DNA from: Chloroflexota bacterium
GTDB taxonomy: Bacteria > Chloroflexota > Anaerolineae > Promineifilales > Promineifilaceae
Direction: 5' to 3'
Length of the DNA stretch: 39,735 nucleotides
Assembly (NCBI GenBank): GCA_029559155.1
Contig: JAKQCM010000128.1
Location: 1 to 39,735 of the forward strand
Notes under the pieces: model-generated
Seen by the model: only the letters and a program-made list of their open reading frames with translations
What the model was told of the DNA's origin: nothing
Database searches by the model: none
Made by a program: the position numbers and the translations under genes
In this document: positions 1 to 9,603 of the stretch, piece after piece
Layout: every line of letters begins with the position of its first letter
How positions within the stretch are numbered: the first letter of the stretch is position 1

Positions 1-161
1 GCGCTGGCGACGGCGCGCATGTAAGGATTTTCCAGGAGTATGGTTAGCCAGGGAGGACACGGCCGTTCCTGCCTGTTGCTTACCCACCGCCAGAACAAAG
101 TTCCACTCACAGCTGCCGCCAAAGGGGCGGCTACAATTAACGTGATAGTTTTTCGATTCAT
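1..161 (-). CDS. N-terminal part of a CDS running off the window; possibly a methyltransferase-like protein with an N-terminal membrane/signal segment
   Basis: Open frame from ATG at 161 (minus): MNRKTITLIVAAPLAAAVSGTLFWRWVSNRQERPCPPWLTILLENPYMRAVASA... with no stop before the window edge; contains one palindrome as ERP. Family assignment is weak. Confidence 0.5.
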   Translation of the reverse strand, partial: MNRKTITLIVAAPLAAAVSGTLFWRWVSNRQERPCPPWLTILLENPYMRAVAS

Positions 162-321
162 GGTTGGCTCCCCTGCTACAATACCGGCCAGTTACACAAC
201 TGCCCGATATGCAACCTAGTAATAGTTGTTTGCATTATAACTAATAGTAATTTCACAAACAACTATCAAAATTACTTTTGTGCAAGATTCCCGGCCTCAC
301 CGCCGCTAAAAGGAGAAAATC

Positions 322-1116
322 ATGACCGCCAAATTTGGACTGATCCTGTGTATCTTGTTGGGACTGGGAGGGTGCGGCCTGGTTCGGCCGGAGATAAGCG
401 CGACTGCGCCACAAGAAATCACTGTTTTTGCCGCCTCATCGCTTACGGAAGCGTTCCAGGAGGCGGCCAAAGCGTTTGAGGCGCAGCATCCGGATATCCG
501 GGTGGCGCTGAATTTTGCCGGGTCTTCGCAGTTGGCGGCTCAACTCAGCGAGGGCATTGCAGCGGATGTGTTTGCTTCGGCGAACGAGGCGCAAATGCAG
601 GCGGTCATCGATATGGGCCGCATTCAGGCGGGAACTGAGACGATCTTTGTTTCCAATCGTCTGGCAGTTATCGTGCCGGCAAACAATCCGGCCAACGTGT
701 TTGCGTTGGAAGACCTGGCCAAGCCGGGCGTGAAGCTGATTCTGGCGGTGGCGGGTGTGCCGGTGCGCGACTATACCGACCAGATTGTCGGGCGAATGCC
801 GGCGGATTTTCAGGCGTCATTTTACGCCAACCTGGTGTCCGAAGAGGATAATGTGCGGCAGGTGGCGGCAAAAGTTGCCTTGGGAGAAGCTGACGCAGGC
901 ATCGTGTACACATCGGATGTGACGCCAGAGATTGCCAATCGGGTTTTACAGATCACCGTTCCTGACGCCCAAAACGTGGTTGCTGCTTACCCGATTGCGC
1001 CGCTGGCTGACGCGCCCCATCCGGCGGCGGCGCAGCAATTCATCGACTTTATCCTCAGCCCGGAAGGCCAGATGATTTTCTTGCGCTGGGGTTTTAATCC
1101 GCCGCCGGGAAACTGA
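322..1116 (+). CDS. modA: Molybdate ABC transporter substrate-binding protein (ModA-like lipoprotein)
   Basis: Lipobox GLGGCG; ITVFAASSLTEAFQEAAKAFEAQHPDIRVALNFAGSSQLAAQLSEGIAADVFASAN is typical of ModA; RBS aaaaggag upstream. Confidence 0.9.
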   Translation: MTAKFGLILCILLGLGGCGLVRPEISATAPQEITVFAASSLTEAFQEAAKAFEAQHPDIRVALNFAGSSQLAAQLSEGIAADVFASANEAQMQAVIDMGRIQAGTETIFVSNRLAVIVPANNPANVFALEDLAKPGVKLILAVAGVPVRDYTDQIVGRMPADFQASFYANLVSEEDNVRQVAAKVALGEADAGIVYTSDVTPEIANRVLQITVPDAQNVVAAYPIAPLADAPHPAAAQQFIDFILSPEGQMIFLRWGFNPPPGN

Positions 1117-1118
1117 AC

Positions 1119-1339
1119 CAGATTGGGTCAATCTTCTTGCAGATTAAAAAATTAATCCGGTAATCGAGAGACATGTCATGCTGAGAGCCTGTGCTGAGCT
1201 TGCCGAAGCATCCTCCGAAGCATCCCATTTGCTTGAAATGACCGAGTGATAGGGATTCTTCGCTCCGAAGATTCCGCTCAGAATGACCAGTTCATTACCT
1301 GATTGTTTTCTTAAAGACCAACAAGATTGACCCAATCTG
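1119..1339. mobile_element. MITE-like element (about 221 bp) with 17-bp perfect terminal inverted repeats CAGATTGGGTCAATCTT
   Basis: Left TIR 1119-1135 cagattgggtcaatctt; right TIR 1323-1339 aagattgacccaatctg (exact reverse complement). Nested inverted repeat gtcatgctgag (1175-1185) / ctcagaatgac (1277-1287). No ORF of its own on either strand with recognisable homology. Confidence 0.6.
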
Positions 1340-1387
1340 ATACAATCGGAGGCGTAGGAAAATGGGCTGTTGGCTTGAATTGCGCCT

Positions 1388-4012
1388 TTGGAATATGTTG
1401 TGAAACAAACTTTGGCAGACCTACCATTGGAAAATATCTCCACTATCAAACCTGCGCGGTCCGGCTGGCACAATTTGCTGCGATATATTCTTGGCCGGGG
1501 GGCGTTGTCTTTGCTGGCGGTGGTAACGGCCGTTTACATCATTATTCTCGTGGCCAATTACGGAGGCTTTATTGATGAGATCGTTAAAAGCCGCATTGAG
1601 CTGACGTTGGGCGGCATGGTGCGTGAAGGTTGGCTGCGCGACGTGCCGGAAGAGGAGCGGACGCTTGTTTATGAACAGACACGGGCGGCCATGCAGGAGG
1701 CGGCGGGTCTAAACAGGCCATTCCCGCTGCGCACGCTGAACTGGTTGGTGGACGGCCTGACGCTGAATTGGGGGCAGGCTGACCATCCGCAGGCGTATGG
1801 CCTCAGTGGCAATTCGGCCGGCGTGCGGCAAATTATTCTGGATCATTTATCGCGGACGTTGTTTGTCTTTGGCGCGGCTTATCTGGTGCTGTTTGTGCTG
1901 GCTATTTTTTTGGCGCTGACGCTGAACCGGTATTACGGCCGTTGGTTCGACAAACTATTCGTTCTGCTCTCGCCGCTCTCTTCCGCCCCGGCATGGGTGT
2001 ATGGCGTGATTCTCAGTGTGCTGTTTTTGCGGCTTTTCACTTTTTCGACTGGCGGCGCATTCGACGCCTGGCCGGAAGAGTTTCAGGTGTCATATGTGCC
2101 GCTTTTGCTGCGCCGGATGTTTCTGCCCTTCCTGGCAATTTTGATCAGCGGCCTGTTTTTGACCGTCAATGCCTGGCGGTCTTATTTTCTGGTTTATTCG
2201 AACGAGGATTATGTGGATGTGGCCAGGGCGAAAGGGTTGTCTAACCGGCAAATTGAGCGGCGATACATTTTGCGCCCGGCCTTGCCCGGTCTGCTGACCA
2301 GCTTTGCCTTGATGACGGTTGTGCTGTGGCAGGAAGTCATTGTGCTGGAAGCCATTTTTAACGTGGCCGGGATCGGGCAAGTGTTTGTGAATGCGTTGCG
2401 GGTTTCGGACACGCCGGTTATTGTGGGGCTGGCGGTGATATTTGCCTATTTGCTGGCCCTGACGGTGCTGCTTTTGGACATTGCCTATGCGTTTGTGGAC
2501 CCCAGGCTGTCGGTGGGGAGTCGGGAGAAGACTGGCAATTTGGTGATTGGGCAGGGGGAGGGGCACGGCCGTTTCCGTCCTCATATTCACCTGCCGCGCC
2601 TCAAATTTCCCACCCTGCCCAGGCTCAATCGCTGGTCGGTGCGCTCTGTGTTGGCGGCTGTGGGGCGGCAGGCGCAAGGTTTGGGGCGCATTTTGCGCGA
2701 ATTGGGGCGATACCCGACGGCCGTTTTCGGGTTAATCGTCATCGCTATCTTTGTCGGTATCGCCATCTACACCGTCATCGCCATTCCCTACGACCAGGCC
2801 ATCGCCGATTGGCGCGGCGATAACAACGTCTGGGCGCGTAATCCCGAAGATGCGCAGCCCGCCTGGGTTAATTTTTTCCGCCGCGACAAACTGCCCGAAA
2901 CGATGATCATGAACAGCCAGGACCCGGCCATCCAAAAACAAGTGCGCGTCGTCTCCGACAGCCAGACAGAGATTAGCTATACCTTTGCCTTTGATTACCC
3001 TTACAGCCATTTTCCCCAGGAATTGGCTGTTTACTTTACTTCGCAGTACAACGAAAAACTGCCCTATGTGACCATGACCTGGATCAATCCCGCCGGACAG
3101 GAAACCGAAATCGCCAGTCTGTCCGGCGAGGACGGGTCTGCCTTTTATTTTTCTCGTGACAAACGGTTGCAGCGCCGGCTGCGAGCCGATTATCCCCAAG
3201 AAGCATTATTCCTGGACCGCGACGCGGAAGAAGCGGTTATCTTGCAAGGCCCGTATCAGCTGCGGTTTGATGTGCTGGTTTTTGAAGAGGAGGCGGTGGT
3301 AGACGCCGAATTTGTCTTGTTTGGCCAGGTGCATGGCCTGGCCGGGACAGACGCCAACCGGCGTGATTTGTCTTTGGCCTTGTTATGGGGAACGCCGGTG
3401 GCGCTGGCCTTTGGTCTGGTTGCGGCCGTTGTCACGTCTATTGCCAGCATGTTCCTGGCGGCTGTTGGGGTTTGGTATGGCGGCTGGGTGGACCGGTTGG
3501 TGCAGTTCCTTACCGAAATCAACCTGCTGCTCCCTTTCCTGGCTGTGAGCCTGATGGTGTATACGTTATATTCCAAAAGTATCTGGACCATTCTGGGCGT
3601 GACCATTCTGTTGAACATTTTCAGCCATTCGATCAAGACCTATCGCGCCGTCTTTTTGCAAATCAAAGAGTCGCCTTACATGGAAGCGGCGCAGGCTTAC
3701 GGGGCCAGCGACGGCCGTTTGGTGACGCGATACCTGACCCCGCGTGTCTTGCCCATTTTGCTGCCTAAACTGATTATTTTGGTGCCGAGCTTCGTTTTTT
3801 TGGAAGCGACGCTGGCTTATCTGGGCGTAAGTGATCCGCGCCTGCCGACATGGGGCAAACTGGTGGCCGACGCGCTTGCTTCAGGCGTCTACCGCGAGGC
3901 GTATCATTTGGTGTTGGCGCCATTTCTTTTGCTGTTTCTGGTGGGGTTTGCTTTTGCCATGGTGGGGTTGGCTCTGGAACGAATTTTCGACCCGCGTTTG
4001 CGGGAACGATAA
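1388..4012 (+). CDS. Fused DppB-DppC-type ABC transporter permease (two permease domains in one polypeptide)
   Basis: N-terminal half matches DppB-type features (DVARAKGLSNRQIERRYILRPALPGLLTSFAL...EAIFNVAGIGQ...YAFVDPRL); C-terminal half matches DppC-type features (EAAQAYGASDGRLVTRYLTPRVLP...LEATLAYLGVSDPRLPTWGKL...ERIFDPRLRER). TTG start. Confidence 0.88.
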   Translation: MEYVVKQTLADLPLENISTIKPARSGWHNLLRYILGRGALSLLAVVTAVYIIILVANYGGFIDEIVKSRIELTLGGMVREGWLRDVPEEERTLVYEQTRAAMQEAAGLNRPFPLRTLNWLVDGLTLNWGQADHPQAYGLSGNSAGVRQIILDHLSRTLFVFGAAYLVLFVLAIFLALTLNRYYGRWFDKLFVLLSPLSSAPAWVYGVILSVLFLRLFTFSTGGAFDAWPEEFQVSYVPLLLRRMFLPFLAILISGLFLTVNAWRSYFLVYSNEDYVDVARAKGLSNRQIERRYILRPALPGLLTSFALMTVVLWQEVIVLEAIFNVAGIGQVFVNALRVSDTPVIVGLAVIFAYLLALTVLLLDIAYAFVDPRLSVGSREKTGNLVIGQGEGHGRFRPHIHLPRLKFPTLPRLNRWSVRSVLAAVGRQAQGLGRILRELGRYPTAVFGLIVIAIFVGIAIYTVIAIPYDQAIADWRGDNNVWARNPEDAQPAWVNFFRRDKLPETMIMNSQDPAIQKQVRVVSDSQTEISYTFAFDYPYSHFPQELAVYFTSQYNEKLPYVTMTWINPAGQETEIASLSGEDGSAFYFSRDKRLQRRLRADYPQEALFLDRDAEEAVILQGPYQLRFDVLVFEEEAVVDAEFVLFGQVHGLAGTDANRRDLSLALLWGTPVALAFGLVAAVVTSIASMFLAAVGVWYGGWVDRLVQFLTEINLLLPFLAVSLMVYTLYSKSIWTILGVTILLNIFSHSIKTYRAVFLQIKESPYMEAAQAYGASDGRLVTRYLTPRVLPILLPKLIILVPSFVFLEATLAYLGVSDPRLPTWGKLVADALASGVYREAYHLVLAPFLLLFLVGFAFAMVGLALERIFDPRLRER

Positions 4013-4269
4013 GCTGCCGGACTGTTTGGTGGCGTGTTCGTTCTGTCTGAGTCTGGGCTATGTGTTTTTGGCCGGTTAAACGGCCGTTTCGCGCCCCCTG
4101 GAAAACGTCCACCCATACCTTCTCAATCACATACGCTGTGGTCGGACCTTCCCCGTACGTCAATATCCCACGGTAACTAGTCAATTTCTTGGTTTGGTTG
4201 AACTTTTTCATAGTACAATGACTTTGGACACGTGATGGGTTTACCGCCGTGTAATAATCAAGGCTTGAG

Positions 4270-7200
4270 ATGAAAAGATTTTTTCTTACCTCCCCAATAC
4301 TCCTGGCCGTAAGTTATCTGCTTTTCGGTGTATTTTGGATTGTTATAACAGACCAACTGCTGGCTGCGCGGATAGTCGATGCCAACACAATATCCTATTG
4401 GCAAACTCTGAAAGGCTGGGTGTTTGTGATTGGAAGCACCCTGTTGTTGTATTACCTTTTGCACGTCAGCGCCAGGGAGCACCGCGCCACGCAACGGGTC
4501 CTCCAGAGGCAAGAACACGAGTATCGTTTCCTGTTTGAGAACAATCCCTTGCCCATGTGGCTTTATGATGAGGCCACACTTGTTTTTTTGGCGGTGAACG
4601 AAGCTGCCATTGACCATTACGGTTATACCCGGGCTGAGTTTTTAAAGATGACTTTGAAAGATATTCGCCCAGCGGAGGATATTCCCCGTTTGTTGGCCGA
4701 TATCGCTGCGACCACGCGGCCACTGAACAATGCGGGCGAATGGCGGCACATGCGCCGCGACGGCACGATTTTCCCGGTCGAGATTGTGTCTCATACATTG
4801 GATTACCAGAATCGAAAAGTGCGCCTGGTCGTTGTGCATGATCTCACGGAACAAAAACGGAGCCAGATTGAATTGCAAGCCAGCGAGGAGCGTTTTCGGT
4901 TGTTGGCCGAAAATGCGCCCGATTTTATTTACCGGTACCGGCTGCTGCCGACGCCGGGGTATGAATATGTATGTCCGGCGGCTACGGCCATGACCGGCTA
5001 TACGCCCGACGAGTTTTACGAGGACGTCGGGCTGGATTACAAGCTGGTGCATCCTGAAGATCGCCATTTATTGGACAAGATCCGACGGGGTGATGCCACG
5101 CATGATGAGTCGGTAGTGTTGCGTTGGGTGCGTAGAGATGGCGTGACGTTGTGGATTGAACAGCGCACGGTGTTGATTTTTGATGAGGAGGACGGCCGTT
5201 TAACGGCCGTTGAAGGCATTGCCCGCGATGTGACGGAGAAAGTATTAACCCGTCAGGAACTGCAAGCCAGCGAAGCCCGCTTCCGCACGGCAATTGATCA
5301 AGCGCCGTTTCCTATCATCATCCACGCCGAAGATGGCGAAATTCTGATTATTAACCAGACTTGGGCCGAATTTACCGGCTACGATCTGGCCGATTTAAAG
5401 ACTATCTCCGACTGGACAGAAAGAGCTTATGGCGAAAGGCAAGCCCCGATCGAAGAGGGCATCGACCGTCTGTACGCGCTGAACGAACGTGTGTCCGAAG
5501 GTGAATTTACCATTACTTGCCAGGATGGCTCGCAGCGCATCTGGGATTTCAGCACCTCGCCGTTGGGCCGTTTGCCAGACGGCCGTCGCACCGTTATTAG
5601 CATGGCGATGGATGTGACCGACAAGAAGCTGGCCGAATCCAATTTGCAGGCCGTGGCCGCCGAGTTAAACGGGTACTTCACCAATTCCCTGGATTTGTTG
5701 TGCATCACCGACGCCGCCGGTAATTTTCGGCGGTTAAACAAACAGTGGGAGGAAACATTGGGGTTCCCGTTGGACGAGATGATCGGACAACCGTTCATGC
5801 AATATATCCATCCTGAGGACAAAAGTAAAACCGAAACGGCCGTTGAGCATCTACTCAATCATGGACAGGTGGTCAATTTCGTGAATCGGTACCGGCATCG
5901 GGAAGGCAGCTACCGTTGGATCGAGTGGCGCGCCTCCCAAATTGGCGAGATAACCTATGCTGCGGCGCGAGATATTACCGACCGCATCCAGAATGAGCAG
6001 CAGCTCCGGCTGCAAAGCACTGCGCTGGAGTCGGCGGCCAATGCCATTGTGATATTCGATGGTGACGGCCGTATCGAATGGGTCAACCCTGCGTTTACGG
6101 CCGTCACCGGCTTCAGCAGGGAAGAAGCCCTGGGACAAATGTTATACACCCTGCTGCCATCCGATACCCACAATCAGGCATTTTACGAAGCATTATCCCA
6201 AACCCTCACCGCGCTACAATCCTGGCACGGCGAAATTGTCAACCAGCGCAAAGATGGCGCCTCCTACATTGAGGAAACCTCCATCACCCCAGTTCGAGAC
6301 GATTCGGGTCAGATTGTTCATTTTGTGGCCATCAAACAAGATGTTACCCAGCGACGAAAAGAAGAAAGCGAGCGCGAACAGTTGCTGAGCCAGGTACGCA
6401 TGCAGGCGGAACAGATGAGCCAGATCATGCAGAGCGTGCCGGAAGGCATTCTTCTGCTTAATGGGCAAAATCGCCTTTTGCTGGCCAATTCGCAGGGTCA
6501 GGAATACCTGGCGCTGCTGGGCGGCGAGGGAATTGGCGATGTTCTGACACATCTGGGGGTGCTGTCTTTGGAGGCTTTGCAAACCTCGCCGTTATCCGGC
6601 AGCGGTCATGAAGTGGTGGCAGATGACGGCCGTATCTTCATCGCCGCCGCCCGTCCCATCGAAAAAAATACCCCCAACACCGAAGGATGGGTGCTGGTCC
6701 TGCGTGAAGTAACCAGAGAACGCCTGGTTCAGCAGCAGCTTCAGCAGCAAGAAAAACTGGCCGCCATTGGTCAACTGGCTGCCGGCATTGCCCACGATTT
6801 TAATAATATCTTGGCCGTAATCATTCTCTATGCCGAGCTGTTGCAGAAGGCCTCTTACCCCTCCGCAGACACCCAAACCCGCCTGACAACCATCATCGAG
6901 CAAGCCAACAGGGCCGCAGCGCTGATTCAACAAATTCTAGATTTCAGCCGCCAATCTGTCATGGAGCGACGACCGGTTGATTTGCTGCCCCTGCTTGAAG
7001 AACAATTTCAGCTCATGCAGCGTATGCTGCCGGAATATATTGAGGTCCGCTTCCAAGCCGAACCAGGCCAATTTATCGTTCAGGCCGATCCGACCCGAAT
7101 CCAACAATCGATTATGAACCTGGCAGTGAATGCCCGCGATGCCATGACAAACGGCGGGAAATTATCGTTCGATCTGTCCAGATTGACCGTGCTAAAAGCG

Positions 7201-7878
7201 AAAAATTCACCGGTTCCGAACATGGCTGCGGGAAATTGGGTGCGAATTAGCATTCGTGATACAGGTCACGGCATCAGCCAGGACATTCTCTCGCATATTT
7301 TTGATCCATTTTTCACCACCAAAAAACAGGGCGAAGGAACAGGCTTGGGGTTGGCCCAGGTGCACGGCATCATCGCCCAACATGATGGTCATATTGTTGT
7401 CGACAGCGAGGTGGGCGCGGGCACAACGTTTACCATTTATTTGCCCGCCCTAACAATCCCAGTTGACCAGCTAATTGTGCAATCAGACGCCGATCTTCCC
7501 AGAGGTGACGGGGAGTTGATCCTGATTGTGGAGGATCAGGAATTACTGCGCGAGGTCATGTCTCAGAGTTTGGAGATGTGGCAATATCGCACCCTCAGCG
7601 CCGACAACGGGTTAGATGCTTTAGCTCTCCTTGAAAAGCTGCAAGAACCTGTCGCACTCATTTTCTGTGATGTTATCATGCCGCGCATGGGTGGTATTGC
7701 CCTGCTGCAGAATCTCGCCCAGCGGAACAGGGACATTCCAGTGGTACTCATGTCGGGACACCCGCTGGATGTTGACATGACTCTTTTAGAAGACCTTGGT
7801 GTTATCGCTGTTCTGAAAAAGCCGATTCAATTTGAACATCTGGTTCATACAGTGGCTACCATTTTGGGGAAGTATTGA
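4270..7878 (+). CDS. Multi-PAS hybrid sensor histidine kinase with C-terminal receiver domain
   Basis: Two N-terminal TM helices; several PAS/PAC repeats (VVHDLTEQKRS, VEGIARDVTEK, ISMAMDVTDKK, YAAARDITDR, VAIKQDVTQRR); HisKA GIAHDFNNILAVI; HATPase GTGLGLAQVHGI; REC ILIVEDQELLREV...IFCDVIMPRMGGI. Confidence 0.95.
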   Translation: MKRFFLTSPILLAVSYLLFGVFWIVITDQLLAARIVDANTISYWQTLKGWVFVIGSTLLLYYLLHVSAREHRATQRVLQRQEHEYRFLFENNPLPMWLYDEATLVFLAVNEAAIDHYGYTRAEFLKMTLKDIRPAEDIPRLLADIAATTRPLNNAGEWRHMRRDGTIFPVEIVSHTLDYQNRKVRLVVVHDLTEQKRSQIELQASEERFRLLAENAPDFIYRYRLLPTPGYEYVCPAATAMTGYTPDEFYEDVGLDYKLVHPEDRHLLDKIRRGDATHDESVVLRWVRRDGVTLWIEQRTVLIFDEEDGRLTAVEGIARDVTEKVLTRQELQASEARFRTAIDQAPFPIIIHAEDGEILIINQTWAEFTGYDLADLKTISDWTERAYGERQAPIEEGIDRLYALNERVSEGEFTITCQDGSQRIWDFSTSPLGRLPDGRRTVISMAMDVTDKKLAESNLQAVAAELNGYFTNSLDLLCITDAAGNFRRLNKQWEETLGFPLDEMIGQPFMQYIHPEDKSKTETAVEHLLNHGQVVNFVNRYRHREGSYRWIEWRASQIGEITYAAARDITDRIQNEQQLRLQSTALESAANAIVIFDGDGRIEWVNPAFTAVTGFSREEALGQMLYTLLPSDTHNQAFYEALSQTLTALQSWHGEIVNQRKDGASYIEETSITPVRDDSGQIVHFVAIKQDVTQRRKEESEREQLLSQVRMQAEQMSQIMQSVPEGILLLNGQNRLLLANSQGQEYLALLGGEGIGDVLTHLGVLSLEALQTSPLSGSGHEVVADDGRIFIAAARPIEKNTPNTEGWVLVLREVTRERLVQQQLQQQEKLAAIGQLAAGIAHDFNNILAVIILYAELLQKASYPSADTQTRLTTIIEQANRAAALIQQILDFSRQSVMERRPVDLLPLLEEQFQLMQRMLPEYIEVRFQAEPGQFIVQADPTRIQQSIMNLAVNARDAMTNGGKLSFDLSRLTVLKAKNSPVPNMAAGNWVRISIRDTGHGISQDILSHIFDPFFTTKKQGEGTGLGLAQVHGIIAQHDGHIVVDSEVGAGTTFTIYLPALTIPVDQLIVQSDADLPRGDGELILIVEDQELLREVMSQSLEMWQYRTLSADNGLDALALLEKLQEPVALIFCDVIMPRMGGIALLQNLAQRNRDIPVVLMSGHPLDVDMTLLEDLGVIAVLKKPIQFEHLVHTVATILGKY

Positions 7879-7973
7879 CTGGAGACCACATGATTGAGAT
7901 TTTACCAATTTCGGAGAGGCGCTCTTCGGCCTTGCGCCAGACGTGTGCCCCTAGAAAATTTCCCGGAAGGTAA

Positions 7974-8165
7974 CTGATCCGAATCATCAGCGAAGGCGAA
8001 CTGGGCCTGTCCACTGGCCTGTGGCTTTACCTGCTGTACATTCTGGTTACGCAAATGCTCATGCTGCTGTCCGTTTTGGGTCGCGCCATTGCGCCGCGGC
8101 AGATAGCCGGGCCGCTGGAGAAAGGGCAGGCCTGGTTAGAGCGCAACAATCGTGTGATAATCTAA
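7974..8165 (+). pseudogene. Truncated remnant resembling the C-terminal part of a GAP/SfLAP-family membrane protein
   Basis: Open frame without a start codon upstream of the homologous-looking part: LIRIISEGELGLSTGLWLYLLYILVTQMLMLLSVLGRAIAPRQIAGPLEKGQAWLERNNRVII*. In-frame stop TAA at 7971-7973 immediately upstream. Confidence 0.45.
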
Positions 8166-8223
8166 GTGTGTCGCTGCTGTTTGGACTTTAGTTCTCGTAT
8201 AAAGCGATGATAGGATTGCCTGG

Positions 8224-8892
8224 ATGACAGTTTCCAAAGAACCCATTCCCCTTAGAATACATCTAACCGCGCCGCGGGCTATGGCCGCCGCCGGAATCCT
8301 GTTTGCACTGCTGTTTGCGGTCAGCGTCATTTTGATGCGCCTGGCTGTCCCTGAAACCCTTTCCGGCGACACATCCTGGGTAGAGCAAGGCGCCAGATGG
8401 ATTACGCTTTCTCTCCTGCTCATGCCTTTTGCCGGTATTACGTTTTTGTGGTTTATGGGTGTCATTCGCGATCGTCTTAGCGAGGTCGAAGAACATTTCT
8501 TATCGACCGTGTTTTTGGGCAGCGGCCTCTTATTCCTGGCGATGGTTTTTGTTGCCATGGCCATCGCCGGCGGTATTGTGAACAGCGTCAGTATTCAGGG
8601 CAGTCAGAATTTCCAGCCAGACCTCATCGTTTTCGGCCGCGCCGTTATGCTGCAAATTAGCAATGTCTATGCGCTGCGCATGGCCGGCACGTTTATGATT
8701 TCCTTAGGGACGATCTGGCTGCGCGCCAACCTGATGCCGCGTTGGCTGGTGGTGGTGACGTATTTGGTGGCGCTGATCTTGCTGGTGGTTATAAACCTTA
8801 CTTTGTGGACAGCTTTGATTTTTCCGGCATGGGTATTTTTCGTCAGCGTTTTTATTCTGCTAAACAATTTACGCAGACCGGTGCAGGCCTGA
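8224..8892 (+). CDS. Multi-pass integral membrane protein of unknown function
   Basis: 222 aa, about six hydrophobic segments; clear ATG; no recognised motif. Confidence 0.75.
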   Translation: MTVSKEPIPLRIHLTAPRAMAAAGILFALLFAVSVILMRLAVPETLSGDTSWVEQGARWITLSLLLMPFAGITFLWFMGVIRDRLSEVEEHFLSTVFLGSGLLFLAMVFVAMAIAGGIVNSVSIQGSQNFQPDLIVFGRAVMLQISNVYALRMAGTFMISLGTIWLRANLMPRWLVVVTYLVALILLVVINLTLWTALIFPAWVFFVSVFILLNNLRRPVQA

Positions 8893-8973
8893 GCGTTGGT
8901 CTGAACTAGGTGCTGCCGAACCCATCAGGGGAAAAACTTAAATCGAAGCGCAGGCTAAAACCAGCCGGTTTGG

Positions 8974-9603
8974 TTAGCCAATTTCTGGAAGTCCGTCGAA
9001 AAAATCGACGACGCCGGTTTCCAACGAATATTCTGCCCCCACGACGACTAACCCATCCTCTTGGATCAACTGCTCCAAAATTCGCGAGCCATGCCGAAGA
9101 TGATTGGCGGCGGCGCGGATGTTGGCCCGAACGGCCTGCCGCACCAGCGTCTCCCGGTTTTGCCGCAGGTCGGTTTCTAGCAGTTCTTCCAGCGACGGCC
9201 GTATCCGATCCACGATCGAGCGCAGGTTTGGCGAGCGACTTTGCGATGGTCGTTCCAATTCATCCAGAGTGGCTAAAATCGCGCCGCACATCGAATGACC
9301 TAAGACGACTGCCAGCCGCGTGCCAAATTTTTCGGCCGCAAATTCCACGCTGCCCACTTGTGATGGCGCCACAACATTACCGGCCACCCGGATGACAAAC
9401 AAATCGCCCAACCCCTGGTCGAAGACAATCTCGGCGGGGACGCGCGAGTCCGAACATCCCAAAATAATGGCGAATGGTTCCTGGCCGGACACTAGCTCAC
9501 GGCGGCGCGCCGCGCCGGTGGTGGGTCCGCCCTCCTGAATATCGGCGATGAAACGATGGTTGCCTTCTTGCAATCTTTCCAATGCTGCTAACGCTGAGAT
9601 CAT
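8974..9603 (-). CDS. Beta-class carbonic anhydrase
   Basis: GCSDSRVPAEIVFDQGLGDLFVIRVAGNV and GHSMCGAI zinc-ligand motifs (C-x-D-x-R ... H-x2-C). Confidence 0.93.
   Translation of the reverse strand: MISALAALERLQEGNHRFIADIQEGGPTTGAARRRELVSGQEPFAIILGCSDSRVPAEIVFDQGLGDLFVIRVAGNVVAPSQVGSVEFAAEKFGTRLAVVLGHSMCGAILATLDELERPSQSRSPNLRSIVDRIRPSLEELLETDLRQNRETLVRQAVRANIRAAANHLRHGSRILEQLIQEDGLVVVGAEYSLETGVVDFFDGLPEIG

Noticed and set aside
2090-2677. 195-aa minus ORF opposite the permease fusion
   Set aside because: His/Gln/Arg-rich shadow translation; no motifs.
3421-3428. GCGGCCGT and similar near-matches as additional palindrome members
   Set aside because: Not the exact octamer; such one-mismatch forms are few, so counted only as contrast.
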